Shown: piece by piece, positions 34,978 through 43,991 of the stretch
How positions within the stretch are numbered: the first letter of the stretch is position 1
Layout of the letters: each line of letters starts with the position of its first letter
Assembly (NCBI RefSeq): GCF_900105255.1
Contig: NZ_LT629763.1
Location: 1,364,001 to 1,428,000 of the forward strand
DNA: 64,000 nucleotides
Source: Halopseudomonas sabulinigri
Lineage (GTDB): Bacteria; Pseudomonadota; Gammaproteobacteria; Pseudomonadales; Pseudomonadaceae
Direction: 5' to 3'
Position numbers and translations under genes: made by a program
The notes under the pieces: model-generated
Database searches by the model: none
Told to the model about the DNA's origin: nothing
What the model saw: the letters and a program-made list of their open reading frames with translations, nothing else

Positions 34978-35580
34978 ATGCTTGCCACTCTCAACCGTCT
35001 GCAAGACCGCCTCGACGCCACCCGGCGTCTCAATTTCATCGCCCCGCTACTGCTGCGCCTTTACCTGGTTCCGGTGTTGTGGATGGCCGGCAGCCGAAAG
35101 CTGCAACATATGGATGCCACCATTGCCTGGTTCGGTGACGTGGAAAATGGTCTTGGCCTGCCATTCCCGGAGTTGCTTGCCTGGCTGGCGACCCTGACCG
35201 AAGTGGGCGGCGCTGTGCTGCTGTTGGTCGGGCTGGCGGTGCGCTGGATCAGCATTCCGCTGATCATCACCATGCTGGTGGCCATCTTTGTCGTGCATTG
35301 GCCCTACGGCTGGCCGGTAATCGCCGATCCCTCGTCATTGTTCGCCACCGACCGCATCGCCGCCTCCGCAGACAAACTGGCCAAGGCCCGAGAGTTACTA
35401 CAGCAGCACGGTAACTACGACTGGCTCACCAGCAGCGGCCGACTGGTGATCCTCAACAACGGCATCGAATGGGCCGCAACCTACCTGCTGATGCTGTTGA
35501 CGCTGTTCTTTACCGGCGCCGGGCGCTGGCTGAGTGTGGATTACTGGATCGCGCGGCGCTGGCGCTCTGCCGCACTGTAA
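34978..35580 (+). CDS. DoxX family membrane protein
   Basis: The 200-residue protein has four hydrophobic segments at about 25-40, 65-85, 92-108 and 165-182. The typical N-terminal LLLRLYLVPVLWMAGSRKLQHM and LTEVGGAVLLLVGLAVRW place it in the DoxX-like family. These proteins are linked to quinone or thiosulfate redox reactions or to oxidant resistance, but substrates are mostly unknown. A soluble insert (about 115-160) separates helices 3 and 4. It is a single gene followed by a strong terminator. The start is preceded by a hairpin rather than a clear Shine-Dalgarno. Confidence 0.85.
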   Translation: MLATLNRLQDRLDATRRLNFIAPLLLRLYLVPVLWMAGSRKLQHMDATIAWFGDVENGLGLPFPELLAWLATLTEVGGAVLLLVGLAVRWISIPLIITMLVAIFVVHWPYGWPVIADPSSLFATDRIAASADKLAKARELLQQHGNYDWLTSSGRLVILNNGIEWAATYLLMLLTLFFTGAGRWLSVDYWIARRWRSAAL

Positions 35581-35596
35581 GATCGGCGGCGACCAC

Positions 35597-35627
35597 AAAA
35601 AAGGGCCTCGCAAGCGAGACCCTTTTT
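35597..35627. terminator. Bidirectional terminator between the DoxX gene and fumarase
   Basis: AAAAAAGGGCCTCGC and GCGAGACCCTTTTT form a stem with a two-base loop, with A and T tails. It lies between two convergent genes. Confidence 0.9.
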
Positions 35628-35643
35628 CAACACCTGGTAGCCT

Positions 35644-37167
35644 TTACTTCACTTCAACTGCCAGGCTCTCGGCAATTTTCTTCTGCCAGATCTGCGGGCC
35701 GGTAATGTGCGCCGACTCGCCGGTACTGTCGACCGCAACGGTGACCGGCATGTCCTGCACGTCGAACTCGTAGATCGCTTCCATGCCCAGCTCGGGGAAG
35801 GCGATAACCTCAGCTTTCTTGATTGCCTGAGCAACCAGATAGGCCGCACCGCCCACCGCCATGAGATAAACCGCCTTGTGATCCTTGATGGCCTCAATGG
35901 CAATCGGCCCCCGCTCGGACTTGCCGATCATGCCCAACAGGCCGGTCGCCTCAAGGATCTGACGGGTGAACTTGTCCATGCGCGTCGCCGTGGTGGGGCC
36001 AGCCGGGCCAACCACCTCGTCACGCACCGGGTCAACCGGGCCAACGTAGTAGATAAAGCGGCCCTTGAGATCAACCGGCAACTCTTCGCCCTTGTTCAGC
36101 ATGTCGACCATGCGCTTGTGCGCCGCATCGCGGCCGGTCAACATCTTGCCCGACAGCAGCACGGTTTCGCCGCTCTTCCAGCTCAGCACATCTTCAGGGG
36201 TCACCGTGTCGAGATTGACACGCCGCACGCCCTCGCCCACTTCCCAGGTGATTTCCGGGTAGGCATCCAACGGCGGTGCCTTGAGTTCTGCCGGGCCACT
36301 GCCATCCAGCGTGAAGTGCGCGTGGCGGGTGGCGGCACAGTTGGGGATCATGCACACCGGCAGGCTGGCGGCATGGGTCGGGTAATCCTTGATCTTCACG
36401 TCCAGCACAGTGGTCAGACCGCCCAGGCCCTGGGCGCCGATACCCAGGGCGTTGACCTTGTCCATGATCTCCAGACGCAGCTCTTCAACCCGGTTTTGCG
36501 GGCCACGCGCGCGCAGCTCATGGATGTCGATGGAATCCATCAACGACTCCTTGGCCATCACCGCGGCTTTCTCGGCGGTACCGCCAATGCCGATGCCCAG
36601 CATACCCGGCGGGCACCAGCCGGCACCCATGGTCGGGACGGTCTTGAGCACCCAGTCGACAATGGAGTCGGAGGGATTGAGCATCGCCATTTTGGATTTG
36701 TTCTCGGAGCCGCCGCCCTTGGCTGCGACGTCAATCTCGACAGTGTCGCCGGGTACCATCTGGTAGTGAATGACCGCCGGAGTGTTGTCCTTGGTATTGG
36801 TCCGCTTGCCGGCAGGGTCAGCCAGAATCGAGGCGCGCAATACGTTTTCAGGCAGGTTGTAAGCTTGGCGCACACCCTCGTTGATCATGTCGTCGAGGCT
36901 CATGGTGACCCCTTCCCAGCTGACATTCATACCGATCTTGACGAAGATGGTGACGATGCCGGTGTCCTGACAGATCGGGCGGTGCCCGGTAGCGCACATG
37001 CGCGAGTTGATCAGGATCTGAGCGATGGCATCCTTGGCCGCCTTCGACTCTTCACGCTCATAGGCTTCATGTACGGCTTGAATGAAGTCGACGGGATGGT
37101 AGTAGGAAATATACTGCAGCGCGTCGGCTACGCTCTGAATCAGATCATCTTGCTTGATAACGGCCAT
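35644..37167 (-). CDS. Fumarate hydratase class I ([4Fe-4S])
   Basis: This 507-residue enzyme interconverts fumarate and malate in the TCA cycle. Its oxygen-labile cluster cysteines lie in RMCATGHRPICQDTG, ASLPVCMIPNCAATRH and further on. GAGWCPPGMLGIGIGGTAEKA and GPTTATRMDKFTRQILE are typical. The C-terminal beta domain (from about 340) is fused as in FumA/FumB. The ATG at 37167 starts the conserved MAVIKQDDLIQSV. The gene is divergent from the sadC-like gene, an arrangement also seen in P. aeruginosa. Confidence 0.95.
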   Translation of the reverse strand: MAVIKQDDLIQSVADALQYISYYHPVDFIQAVHEAYEREESKAAKDAIAQILINSRMCATGHRPICQDTGIVTIFVKIGMNVSWEGVTMSLDDMINEGVRQAYNLPENVLRASILADPAGKRTNTKDNTPAVIHYQMVPGDTVEIDVAAKGGGSENKSKMAMLNPSDSIVDWVLKTVPTMGAGWCPPGMLGIGIGGTAEKAAVMAKESLMDSIDIHELRARGPQNRVEELRLEIMDKVNALGIGAQGLGGLTTVLDVKIKDYPTHAASLPVCMIPNCAATRHAHFTLDGSGPAELKAPPLDAYPEITWEVGEGVRRVNLDTVTPEDVLSWKSGETVLLSGKMLTGRDAAHKRMVDMLNKGEELPVDLKGRFIYYVGPVDPVRDEVVGPAGPTTATRMDKFTRQILEATGLLGMIGKSERGPIAIEAIKDHKAVYLMAVGGAAYLVAQAIKKAEVIAFPELGMEAIYEFDVQDMPVTVAVDSTGESAHITGPQIWQKKIAESLAVEVK

Positions 37168-37510
37168 GCTCGGACAGGCTCCTCTCATTCGGCGGCTGAC
37201 ACGGACAGCGCTATGTCAGACCAGGCTCACGGAATCGGACAGGCTCGGGTGCTGTAAGGCCACACCCTTGAGAAAACAGTCGCCAAGTATACCCGAGCTG
37301 GCCCGATGGCATAGCGCCTCGGGCGACTCTCTGACGAAATGGACCACTCCCTGATCGCTGACTCCGCAAAAACCGCGCGGCCCGCTGTTTTTCAAGACTG
37401 CCGAGCCGGTCTCAGTCATTCCCGGTACGAGTGAAATAAAATGCTTTTCAAAACAAGGTTGAAACTATAAATTGACGTCATAATGCCATCACATAAAAAC
37501 AGGCCGAATC
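37168..37510. promoter_or_regulatory. Divergent intergenic region between fumarase and sadC
   Basis: No gene is seen in these 343 bases. On the minus strand TATACT (37291-37286) may be the fumarase -10. On the plus strand TTGAAA (37459-37464) and TAATGC (37481-37486), 16 bases apart, may be the sadC promoter. CGGACAGGCTC occurs twice (37171-37181 and 37236-37246). The last 90 bases before sadC are AT-rich, a possible MvaT target. Confidence 0.35.
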
Positions 37511-38653
37511 GTGAGCGAATTGCAGGATGCAAACAGCGATAAATTCCAGGCACTGAGGCTGCAGCGCTTCTACCTGGCGCAAATCAACTATCTGATCACC
37601 TACGTCGTGATCGGCGTTGCTTGGGCGGCTGGGCAATATGATGCTTCGGCCTGGATGGCCACGACCCATGTGCTACTGGGTATTTTGACCCAGGGCGTCT
37701 TTCTGCTGCTGTTCAAGAGCGGGATGAACCTGCGCTTCCGCGAACCCAGCCTGACCAACCCGCAGATCGTGGTCGCCATTCTGCTGACTACCTATCTGCT
37801 GGCTTTTGCCGGCAGCCTGCGCGGCAGCCTGGTAATGGTGTACGCCAACATCCTCGTATTCGGTATCTTTCAGCTCTCGCGCCGCGACCTGCTGCTGCAG
37901 GCCGGTCTGGCGTTGGCCTGCTTTGGCGGCCTGATCGCCCTGGAAACCAATCGCACCGGCAGCGCCCACAGCCTCACACTGAGCCTGGTGCAGTGGTTCA
38001 TTCTCGCCTGCTTCCTGGGCTGCCTGACCTTTACCGGTAGCTACATTCGCGAACTGCGCGAGCGCCTGCAGCAACGCCACAGCACCTTGCAGGCGCACCA
38101 GGAAACCCTGCGCGGCATGATGGGCCAGCTGCAGAACCTGGCCACTACTGACGGCTTGACAGGCCTGGCCAACCGCCGCTATTTCATTGACGAAACCCGT
38201 CGCCGCATGACGCTGATGCGGCCCAGCCAGCAGTTGGGTGTCGCACTGATCGATCTGGATCACTTCAAGCGTATCAATGACCTGTATGGCCACTCTGCCG
38301 GCGACGAGGTGCTGCAGGGCTTTGCCACGCTGGCGCGCGACAGTTTGCGTGACGGCGATCTGGTAGCGCGCTTCGGCGGCGAAGAGTTCGTCATCCTGCT
38401 CAGCAATACCGATCTTGGCGCGCTGCACCAGTGCCTGGAGCGGATTCGCGACAACTTTGCCAAGGTTCAGTTTGCTTGCTTACCAGAGGGAGTACACTGC
38501 ACGCTGTCTGCTGGTCTGAGCCTGATCCGCCAGGAAGATGACCTTGAGGTGTGCCTGAACGATGCCGATCAGGCGCTATATCTGGCCAAGCACAGTGGCC
38601 GCAACCGCTGCGAGCATCATGTCCCCAAACAAAATCATACCGATCCCGCCTGA
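37511..38653 (+). CDS. sadC: Membrane diguanylate cyclase, SadC-like
   Basis: The 380-residue protein makes c-di-GMP. Five to six TM segments (about 20-180) are followed by a short linker helix and a GGDEF domain. The active site RFGGEEF (289-293 GGEEF) is intact and the inhibitory RxxD site RDGD lies five residues before it, so product feedback is expected. It begins with GTG. Position between fumarase, a ferredoxin reductase and enoyl-CoA hydratase matches sadC of P. aeruginosa, which promotes surface attachment and represses swarming. It is shorter at the N-terminus than the P. aeruginosa protein as I recall it. It ends 8 bases before the reductase gene. Confidence 0.87.
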   Translation: MSELQDANSDKFQALRLQRFYLAQINYLITYVVIGVAWAAGQYDASAWMATTHVLLGILTQGVFLLLFKSGMNLRFREPSLTNPQIVVAILLTTYLLAFAGSLRGSLVMVYANILVFGIFQLSRRDLLLQAGLALACFGGLIALETNRTGSAHSLTLSLVQWFILACFLGCLTFTGSYIRELRERLQQRHSTLQAHQETLRGMMGQLQNLATTDGLTGLANRRYFIDETRRRMTLMRPSQQLGVALIDLDHFKRINDLYGHSAGDEVLQGFATLARDSLRDGDLVARFGGEEFVILLSNTDLGALHQCLERIRDNFAKVQFACLPEGVHCTLSAGLSLIRQEDDLEVCLNDADQALYLAKHSGRNRCEHHVPKQNHTDPA

Positions 38654-38661
38654 CTCGCCGC

Positions 38662-39600
38662 ATGCCTGAGCTGAGCATTCGCGGTCATCAGTTCCAGGTG
38701 CCCGCCGGCAGCAACCTGCTCTCGGCATTGCAGGCGGCTGGGCAACCGGTGAGTTGGTCCTGCCGCGCCGGCCAATGCCAGAGCTGCCTGGTACAGGCGC
38801 CCGCGCAAGCCATACCGGCCGCCGCGCAGCGCGGACTGACACCGCAACAACAGGCCGAGGGGTGGCTGCTGGCTTGCCAATGCAGCGTCGAGCAGGACAT
38901 GCAGCTGACCCTGCATGACCCGGCCAGCGACGGCCTGCCCGCGCAGATCGAATCCCTTGAGCGACTGCCCGGCGGTATCCTGGTGCTGCGCTTACGCCCT
39001 CTGCGGCCACTGCGCTATCAGGCTGGCCAGCACCTGACCCTGTGGTTGTCGCCTCAATTGGGGCGTAGCTATTCGCTCGCCAGTCTGCCCACCGAACCAC
39101 TGCTGGAGTTTCACCTTCAGTTGCACGAGGGTGGCGCCTTCTCCAACCAGATCCGCCAGGCTGAACCGGGCCAACAGCTTTACCTAGGCGCTGCCACCGG
39201 GCATCTGTGTTATGACCCGGCCTGGCACGACCGGCCGCTGCTCTTGCTCGCCCGGGGTACCGGGCTGGCGCCCCTGCAGGCACTGGCCCGCGACGCCCTA
39301 CGCCAGGAACACGCCGCCCCCATCCAGCTGTGGCACTGGTCGGCCGCCGAGCAAGACTGCTACCTGCAGCAGCCGCTGCGTGAGCTGGCAGCCAATACCC
39401 CCAGCCTGCAGCTGCACTTGCGCACCCGCGCACAGTTCGACACCGACCTGCGCGCGCTGCGCATCGGCTCGCGCAACAGCCTCGCGCTGCTGTGCGGCAG
39501 CCCAGGCTTTATTGAGCAACTGCGCCGCCCGTTATTCATGGCCGGACTGGCCGGCCGGCAGATCATTGACGAAGCCTTTCTAGCGCCGCAATTGGGCTAA
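38662..39600 (+). CDS. Ferredoxin-dependent FAD/NAD(P) oxidoreductase (2Fe-2S, plant-type)
   Basis: The 312-residue protein has an N-terminal [2Fe-2S] ferredoxin domain (about 1-85) with CRAGQCQSC (C-x4-C-x2-C) and the fourth Cys in LLACQC. The FAD-binding domain carries GRSYSLASLP, and the NAD(P) domain carries LLARGTGLAPLQALARDAL. The architecture is that of reductase components of oxygenases or CDP-deoxyglucoseen reductase, but no oxygenase gene is nearby. The ATG lies 8 bases after sadC, so it is probably cotranscribed. Electron acceptor unknown. Confidence 0.92.
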   Translation: MPELSIRGHQFQVPAGSNLLSALQAAGQPVSWSCRAGQCQSCLVQAPAQAIPAAAQRGLTPQQQAEGWLLACQCSVEQDMQLTLHDPASDGLPAQIESLERLPGGILVLRLRPLRPLRYQAGQHLTLWLSPQLGRSYSLASLPTEPLLEFHLQLHEGGAFSNQIRQAEPGQQLYLGAATGHLCYDPAWHDRPLLLLARGTGLAPLQALARDALRQEHAAPIQLWHWSAAEQDCYLQQPLRELAANTPSLQLHLRTRAQFDTDLRALRIGSRNSLALLCGSPGFIEQLRRPLFMAGLAGRQIIDEAFLAPQLG

Positions 39601-39724
39601 CCTGCGCAGCCCGCCACCCGGCCGCTAGCAAAGCACTCAATAGCGCCTACACTCTTGCCGATGGGCCTTGGATCACGGCAGCCGCCAGCGCGCTAGCCGC
39701 ACATCATCTCTATCGAGCCACAGC

Positions 39725-40912
39725 ATGCTCATTAAACCTGACCGCCCCCGTAGCCGATGTATCAACAGCTTGCTGGCCGCCCTGCTACTGCAGTCTGCCG
39801 GCGCCCTGGCGGACTGCGTAACGCCTCCAGCCAACGCCGATTGGCCCACCGCCCCAGCTGGCCAGCATGGCTTTACTGCCGCCCAGTTGCAGGTCGCCCT
39901 CAACACCTTCAATGAGCCGGATACAAACCTGCATGCGTTGCTGATCGAACGTGACGGCGAGCTATTGCTGGAATGCTATCGCAGCGGCAAAGACACCCCG
40001 ATCACCCGCCGCTACGGCTTGCCGCTACCCTTCACCGGCAGCAGCGAGTTCGATGCTGACGAACTGCACGACCAACGTTCCATCAGCAAAAGTGTGGTCA
40101 GCCTGCTCTACGGCATCGCACTCGCCGAGCAACAGGCGCCGCCGCTGGATCGACCGGTGCTCAAGGACTACCCCTCGATTACTCCCGTCTGGCAGCACAG
40201 CGAGCCACCACTGACCTATCGGCATCTGTTGGGCATGACCGCAGGGCTCGACTGGCAAGAGCTGGGGCATGGCCTGTTCAGCAGTGATGAAACGCCGCTC
40301 TACTGGCGCCGCGACCTGGCGGCCTACGTGCTCGAGCGCGACCGGGTAGCCAGCCCCGGCACTCGCTTCACCTACAACGGCGGCGCCACCGCGCTGCTGG
40401 CCGCCACGCTGGAGCAGCGCAGCCAGCAAACGCTGACGGCGCTCGCGGCAGATCGCCTGTTCGCGCCCCTGGGCATTACTCGATTCGAGTGGGCTGAGGA
40501 CGCCCGCAACCGCTCGCTGGCTTTTTCCGGCCTGCGGCTGCGCCCCCGTGATCTGCTGAAAATCGGCCGGCTGGTCAATCAACGCGGCCAGTGGCACGGG
40601 CAGCAGTTGGTCAGCGCCGATTGGATCGACAAGATTACCGCCGCTCAGATTACAACCGACATTGATCTGTTCTCACTCGACGGCAAGTCGGTGCAGTACG
40701 GCTACCAGTGGTGGAGCGGTACCGTGCAGGTTGCTGGCCGCGAGCACCGCTGGGTAGCCGCCATCGGCAATGGTGGGCAGCGCTTGCTGCTGATTCCAGC
40801 GCTGCAATTGGGCCTGGTGCTACAGGGCGGGGATTATGGCTCGGCGGAGATACAGCGCCGTGAAAACCAGCTGGTACTTCAGCTACTGGCAGCCATGACG
40901 CGCCAGGACTAA
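39725..40912 (+). CDS. Exported serine hydrolase, beta-lactamase class C-like
   Basis: The 395-residue protein has a signal peptide ending near GALADC. The catalytic S-x2-K motif is RSISKSVV and the Y-x-N-type motif FTYNGGA. A late IGNGGQ replaces the usual HGG-type triad. SIMTPVWQ-like, LLGMTAGLDWQE and FAPLGITRFEWAED also fit the AmpC/esterase EstB fold. Such proteins act as peptidases, esterases or lactamases; the substrate is not predictable. The ATG at 39725 gives the signal peptide. This gene interrupts the reductase to enoyl-CoA hydratase neighbourhood that is otherwise shared with P. aeruginosa. Confidence 0.88.
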   Translation: MLIKPDRPRSRCINSLLAALLLQSAGALADCVTPPANADWPTAPAGQHGFTAAQLQVALNTFNEPDTNLHALLIERDGELLLECYRSGKDTPITRRYGLPLPFTGSSEFDADELHDQRSISKSVVSLLYGIALAEQQAPPLDRPVLKDYPSITPVWQHSEPPLTYRHLLGMTAGLDWQELGHGLFSSDETPLYWRRDLAAYVLERDRVASPGTRFTYNGGATALLAATLEQRSQQTLTALAADRLFAPLGITRFEWAEDARNRSLAFSGLRLRPRDLLKIGRLVNQRGQWHGQQLVSADWIDKITAAQITTDIDLFSLDGKSVQYGYQWWSGTVQVAGREHRWVAAIGNGGQRLLLIPALQLGLVLQGGDYGSAEIQRRENQLVLQLLAAMTRQD

Positions 40913-41023
40913 TCCGGCGCCGTTATACGGCTTCATTCGGCGCGCCAAGGGTTGGTGGGGCAGCACGCTGTTTCATGCGACCATGCCGCTTTAGCCTTTT
41001 GACTGCCAGAACCAGGAGATACC

Positions 41024-41794
41024 GTGAGCGAACATGTATTGATCGAGCGCAACAGCGGCGTACTGACGCTGACAATGAACCGTGCCGACAAGAAAAATGC
41101 CCTGACGCAGAATATGTATGGCGCAATGGCCGATGCCATCAAGGCCGCGCAAGAAGACACGCAGGTTCGTGCCGTCGTCATCCAGGGCAGCGACAGCTGC
41201 TTCACCAGCGGCAACGATGTGAGTGACTTCGTCAATTCACCGCGCAGCGACACCAAGAGCCCGGTCTATCACTTCCTGCGCGCCATCTGTCACGCCGAGA
41301 AGCCATTGATCGCTGCCGTCAACGGCCCAGCCGTCGGCGTTGGCGTGACCATGTTGCTGCATTGTGACCTGGTGTTCGTAGCGGATAACGCACGCCTGAA
41401 AATGCCCTTCGTCAATCTTGGCCTCTGCCCCGAAGCTGGCTCCAGCTTCCTGCTGCCACGCCTGCTCGGCCATCTGCGTGCCGCCGAGCTGTTGCTTTTG
41501 GGGGATGAAATTTCCGGCCAGCGCGCCACTGAAATTGGCCTCGCCAACCGGGCGCTGCCTGCCGGCGCTGCAGTACTGCAAGCCGCGCAGGAAGCAGCCC
41601 AGCGCATCAGCGAACAGCCTCCGGGTTCGGTCAAGCTGACCAAACAGTTGATCAAGCAAGGGGTGGCGCAGATTGCCGAGCAAACCATGGACGCCGAGGG
41701 CGACCACTTCACCCAGTTGCTGGCTGGCCCTGAGGCCCGAGAAGCACTGACCGCCTTCCTGGAAAAACGCAAACCGGTGTTCGCCAACAACTGA
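41024..41794 (+). CDS. Enoyl-CoA hydratase/isomerase family protein
   Basis: This 256-residue crotonase-fold protein starts with GTG, with AGGAG nine bases upstream. Seen are LTLTMNRADKKNALTQNMYGAM, the oxyanion-hole SCFTSGNDVSDF, AVNGPAVGVGVTMLLHCDLVF and LGLCPEAGSSFLLPRLLG, with the acidic active-site residue in CPEAGSS. It probably hydrates or isomerises an enoyl-CoA in fatty-acid or amino-acid breakdown; the substrate is unknown. Its nearest counterparts lie between pykA and the ferredoxin reductase in P. aeruginosa. Confidence 0.93.
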   Translation: MSEHVLIERNSGVLTLTMNRADKKNALTQNMYGAMADAIKAAQEDTQVRAVVIQGSDSCFTSGNDVSDFVNSPRSDTKSPVYHFLRAICHAEKPLIAAVNGPAVGVGVTMLLHCDLVFVADNARLKMPFVNLGLCPEAGSSFLLPRLLGHLRAAELLLLGDEISGQRATEIGLANRALPAGAAVLQAAQEAAQRISEQPPGSVKLTKQLIKQGVAQIAEQTMDAEGDHFTQLLAGPEAREALTAFLEKRKPVFANN

Positions 41795-41801
41795 CCGGCT
41801 A

Positions 41802-41830
41802 GCGGCTCCGCGCGTTGCGTGGAGCCGCCT
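41802..41830. terminator. Stem-loop between convergent enoyl-CoA hydratase and phospholipase genes
   Basis: GCGGCTCC (41802-41809) and GGAGCCGC (41821-41828) pair around an 11-base loop. The U-tract is short (CTTAG), so termination strength is uncertain. It fills the 35-base gap between convergent genes. Confidence 0.5.
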
Positions 41831-42990
41831 TAGCGCTGGATACCAAAGATCCGCATCACCCAGCGGTTTATCTGCCCCCACACGCGTATTTTCAACCGGT
41901 GCGACAACGGCAGATTGCGCCAGCGCGCCAGAGTCCATTCGTGGCTCTCGGCAAAATCGTTCTCAAAGCTCCCAGTGACCGCACGGGTCAAGGTCGGGTC
42001 AACCGCCTGCTGGTTGGCTTCAAGGTTCCAGTGCAGCGTCCAGTGGTCAAAATTGCAGGATCCCAGCGAGACCCAATTATCGACCATGGCGGTCTTCAGG
42101 TGGGTAAAGCGCGGCTGAAATTCAAAAATACGCACCCCGGCCTTGAGCAGCCGCCGGTAATAACGCTGGCCAGCATAAAGCACAGCTGGGTGATCGATGC
42201 TGGTACCACAGAGCAACAACCGTACATCAACGCCGCGCCGTGCCGCACGCATCAGCGCTCGCCGGATACGCCAGGAGGGCAGAAAGTACGGCGTGGCCAG
42301 CCAGGCACGTTCGCTGCTATCGGCCAGTGCCGAGAGCAGCGAGGCGACTACCTCTTTCTGTTCCCGGGCCCCGATGTAAGAGACCCGGCCATGGCCTTCG
42401 CCGTCTTTGGGTCGAGGTGGGATTCGCACTCGGCGTACGGCAGAAAGCCCGCGCCGCTGAAAGCGGCCTACCCGCGCCCACTCGGTTTCAAACAGATCGA
42501 GCCAGTCAGACACTACCGGGCCCTGTACTTCCAGCATCTGCTCGTGCCAACGCGGACATTGACCATCCTCGTCGGTCTGACAGAACTCATCGGTAAACCC
42601 GGTGCCTCCGACAAAGGTGATACGGCGATCAACAATGATCAGCTTGCGGTGGTCCCGGTGGAACATGCGTCGCCCGTGGTACCAGGACGCGGGGTTGTAA
42701 ATGCGCAGTTCTACACCACCATCACGCAGACGGTCACGGTCATCCTCCTTCAGTTTTTCACTGCCGATGGCATCAAACAGGAAGCGTATTTCCACCCCGC
42801 GTTCGGCCGCTCGCAACAATGCATCGATGACCTGGTCGCAACTGGTTCCGGAAGTGACCAAATACATCTCAATATCGATGCTGTTCTGCGCCTGATCAAA
42901 GGCTTCGAGCAGGCGCGGGAAATAACGGTGTCCGTCCACGCGCAAGGTGAATTGGTTGTCCTGATGCCACTCATACACGCGCGACGACAT
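41830..42990 (-). CDS. Phospholipase D-family / cardiolipin synthase-like protein
   Basis: The 386-residue protein has two HKD motifs: FHRDHRKLIIVD and THLKTAMVDN with GSCNFD. It is thus a PLD-superfamily phosphatidyltransferase. SIDIEMYLVTSGTSCDQ and TPYFLPSWRIRRALMRAARRGVDV are cardiolipin-synthase-like (ClsB type, without N-terminal TM). It should make cardiolipin or hydrolyse phospholipids at the inner membrane. AAGGAG precedes the ATG at 42990. It is followed upstream by the di-iron protein gene on the same strand, near olsBA, so it may belong to a lipid-remodelling neighbourhood. Confidence 0.9.
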   Translation of the reverse strand: MSSRVYEWHQDNQFTLRVDGHRYFPRLLEAFDQAQNSIDIEMYLVTSGTSCDQVIDALLRAAERGVEIRFLFDAIGSEKLKEDDRDRLRDGGVELRIYNPASWYHGRRMFHRDHRKLIIVDRRITFVGGTGFTDEFCQTDEDGQCPRWHEQMLEVQGPVVSDWLDLFETEWARVGRFQRRGLSAVRRVRIPPRPKDGEGHGRVSYIGAREQKEVVASLLSALADSSERAWLATPYFLPSWRIRRALMRAARRGVDVRLLLCGTSIDHPAVLYAGQRYYRRLLKAGVRIFEFQPRFTHLKTAMVDNWVSLGSCNFDHWTLHWNLEANQQAVDPTLTRAVTGSFENDFAESHEWTLARWRNLPLSHRLKIRVWGQINRWVMRIFGIQR

Positions 42991-43029
42991 AAAACTCCTT
43001 GAACCCGACAATAAAGTGCCAGAGATAGA

Positions 43030-43809
43030 TCAGGGGATGCGGTAATCGTCCTGTGTCAGCAGGTCGAGGCCGCATTCCAATTGACTGATCCAGTCCAGAA
43101 AAGCGTTGATCATAACAGGGCCAACGAAGGGACGGCCGTGCTGCGGCACCAACATGGCCGGCGCCAGCTGGCGAACCATGTTGGCCCAGAGCCGGCAGGC
43201 CTTGTTGCCGGCCATATAGCGCCGGTGAAAGCCCTCCATACTGGATTTGTGAGTCGCAAAGTCGGCCACAGGTTCCGCATCGTCCAGCATTGAAGCGCCC
43301 ATGTCGCCGGAAAACAGAATGCCGCTGATCGGATCAAAGAACTGCAGGTTGCCTACCGAGTGCAGAAAATGCGCCGGTAGCACCTTGAGAATCGACTTGC
43401 CCAGCGGCACATCGGCACCGCGATCGGCAATCGCAATCATGCGATCGGTGGTCGACATGCCCAACTGGCGGTTCAGATAACCCGCACTTAGGTGCGGCAA
43501 AAAGCGCGCCCACAGCTTGGAGCACACTACCTGACAGCGGGTGTGCAGCAACCATTTGTCCAGCGAGGCGATGATGTCCGGATCCTGGTGTGAAGCAAAT
43601 ACATAGGTAAGGTCGGTCAGCGGAATGTAACGACTAACCGCCAGCGACAGCGGCATGTAGGTCAAGTCGCCACCCGGATCAAGCAGCGCGTGCTGATCAT
43701 GATCAATGATCAGAAACTGGTTGGATTGCACCCCATCGCCCGTCACCAGTTGGTCAAAACAAAGCACTTTGTGCGGACCGTTATCAAACAACACCCTTGC
43801 CACTGCCAT
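43030..43809 (-). CDS. Metallo-beta-lactamase-fold, oxygen-binding di-iron (flavodiiron-like) protein
   Basis: The 259-residue protein resembles the di-iron domain of flavodiiron proteins without the flavodoxin part. Metal-binding-type motifs are FASHQDPDIIASL (H-x-D-x-D in place of the usual H-x-E-x-D), PAHFLHSVGNLQFFDP, LFSGDMGA and VPQHGRPF. Related proteins form a stable oxy adduct at a di-iron site and are proposed O2 sensors. The ATG at 43809 has GGGAG eight bases upstream. It is divergent from olsB and 39 bases from the phospholipase gene. Function in this organism is unknown. Confidence 0.8.
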   Translation of the reverse strand: MAVARVLFDNGPHKVLCFDQLVTGDGVQSNQFLIIDHDQHALLDPGGDLTYMPLSLAVSRYIPLTDLTYVFASHQDPDIIASLDKWLLHTRCQVVCSKLWARFLPHLSAGYLNRQLGMSTTDRMIAIADRGADVPLGKSILKVLPAHFLHSVGNLQFFDPISGILFSGDMGASMLDDAEPVADFATHKSSMEGFHRRYMAGNKACRLWANMVRQLAPAMLVPQHGRPFVGPVMINAFLDWISQLECGLDLLTQDDYRIP

Positions 43810-43991
43810 TGCTGCCACTCCCGAACCCGTCATTGGAGCGACCCTTATAAAGCAGCCAGCACTACCGCTCCCTGACCTGTATCAAGATGTACGCAGTAAC
43901 ACGAACGTCACCAAGTATTCACAAGCCTGACACCCGAGCGCCATAGGCTCAGCCTGTACATCAAATAACAGATGCCCGGATGGAGGTGTCC

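Noticed and set aside
35707..37257. 516-residue open frame opposite fumarase
   Set aside because: Antisense shadow of a confirmed gene with low-complexity His/Arg composition.
41815..43002. 395-residue open frame opposite the phospholipase D gene
   Set aside because: The minus-strand frame has both HKD motifs, so the plus-strand frame is a shadow.
43810..43991. Pho box upstream of olsB
   Set aside because: No two CTGTCAT-like repeats at the right spacing were found.
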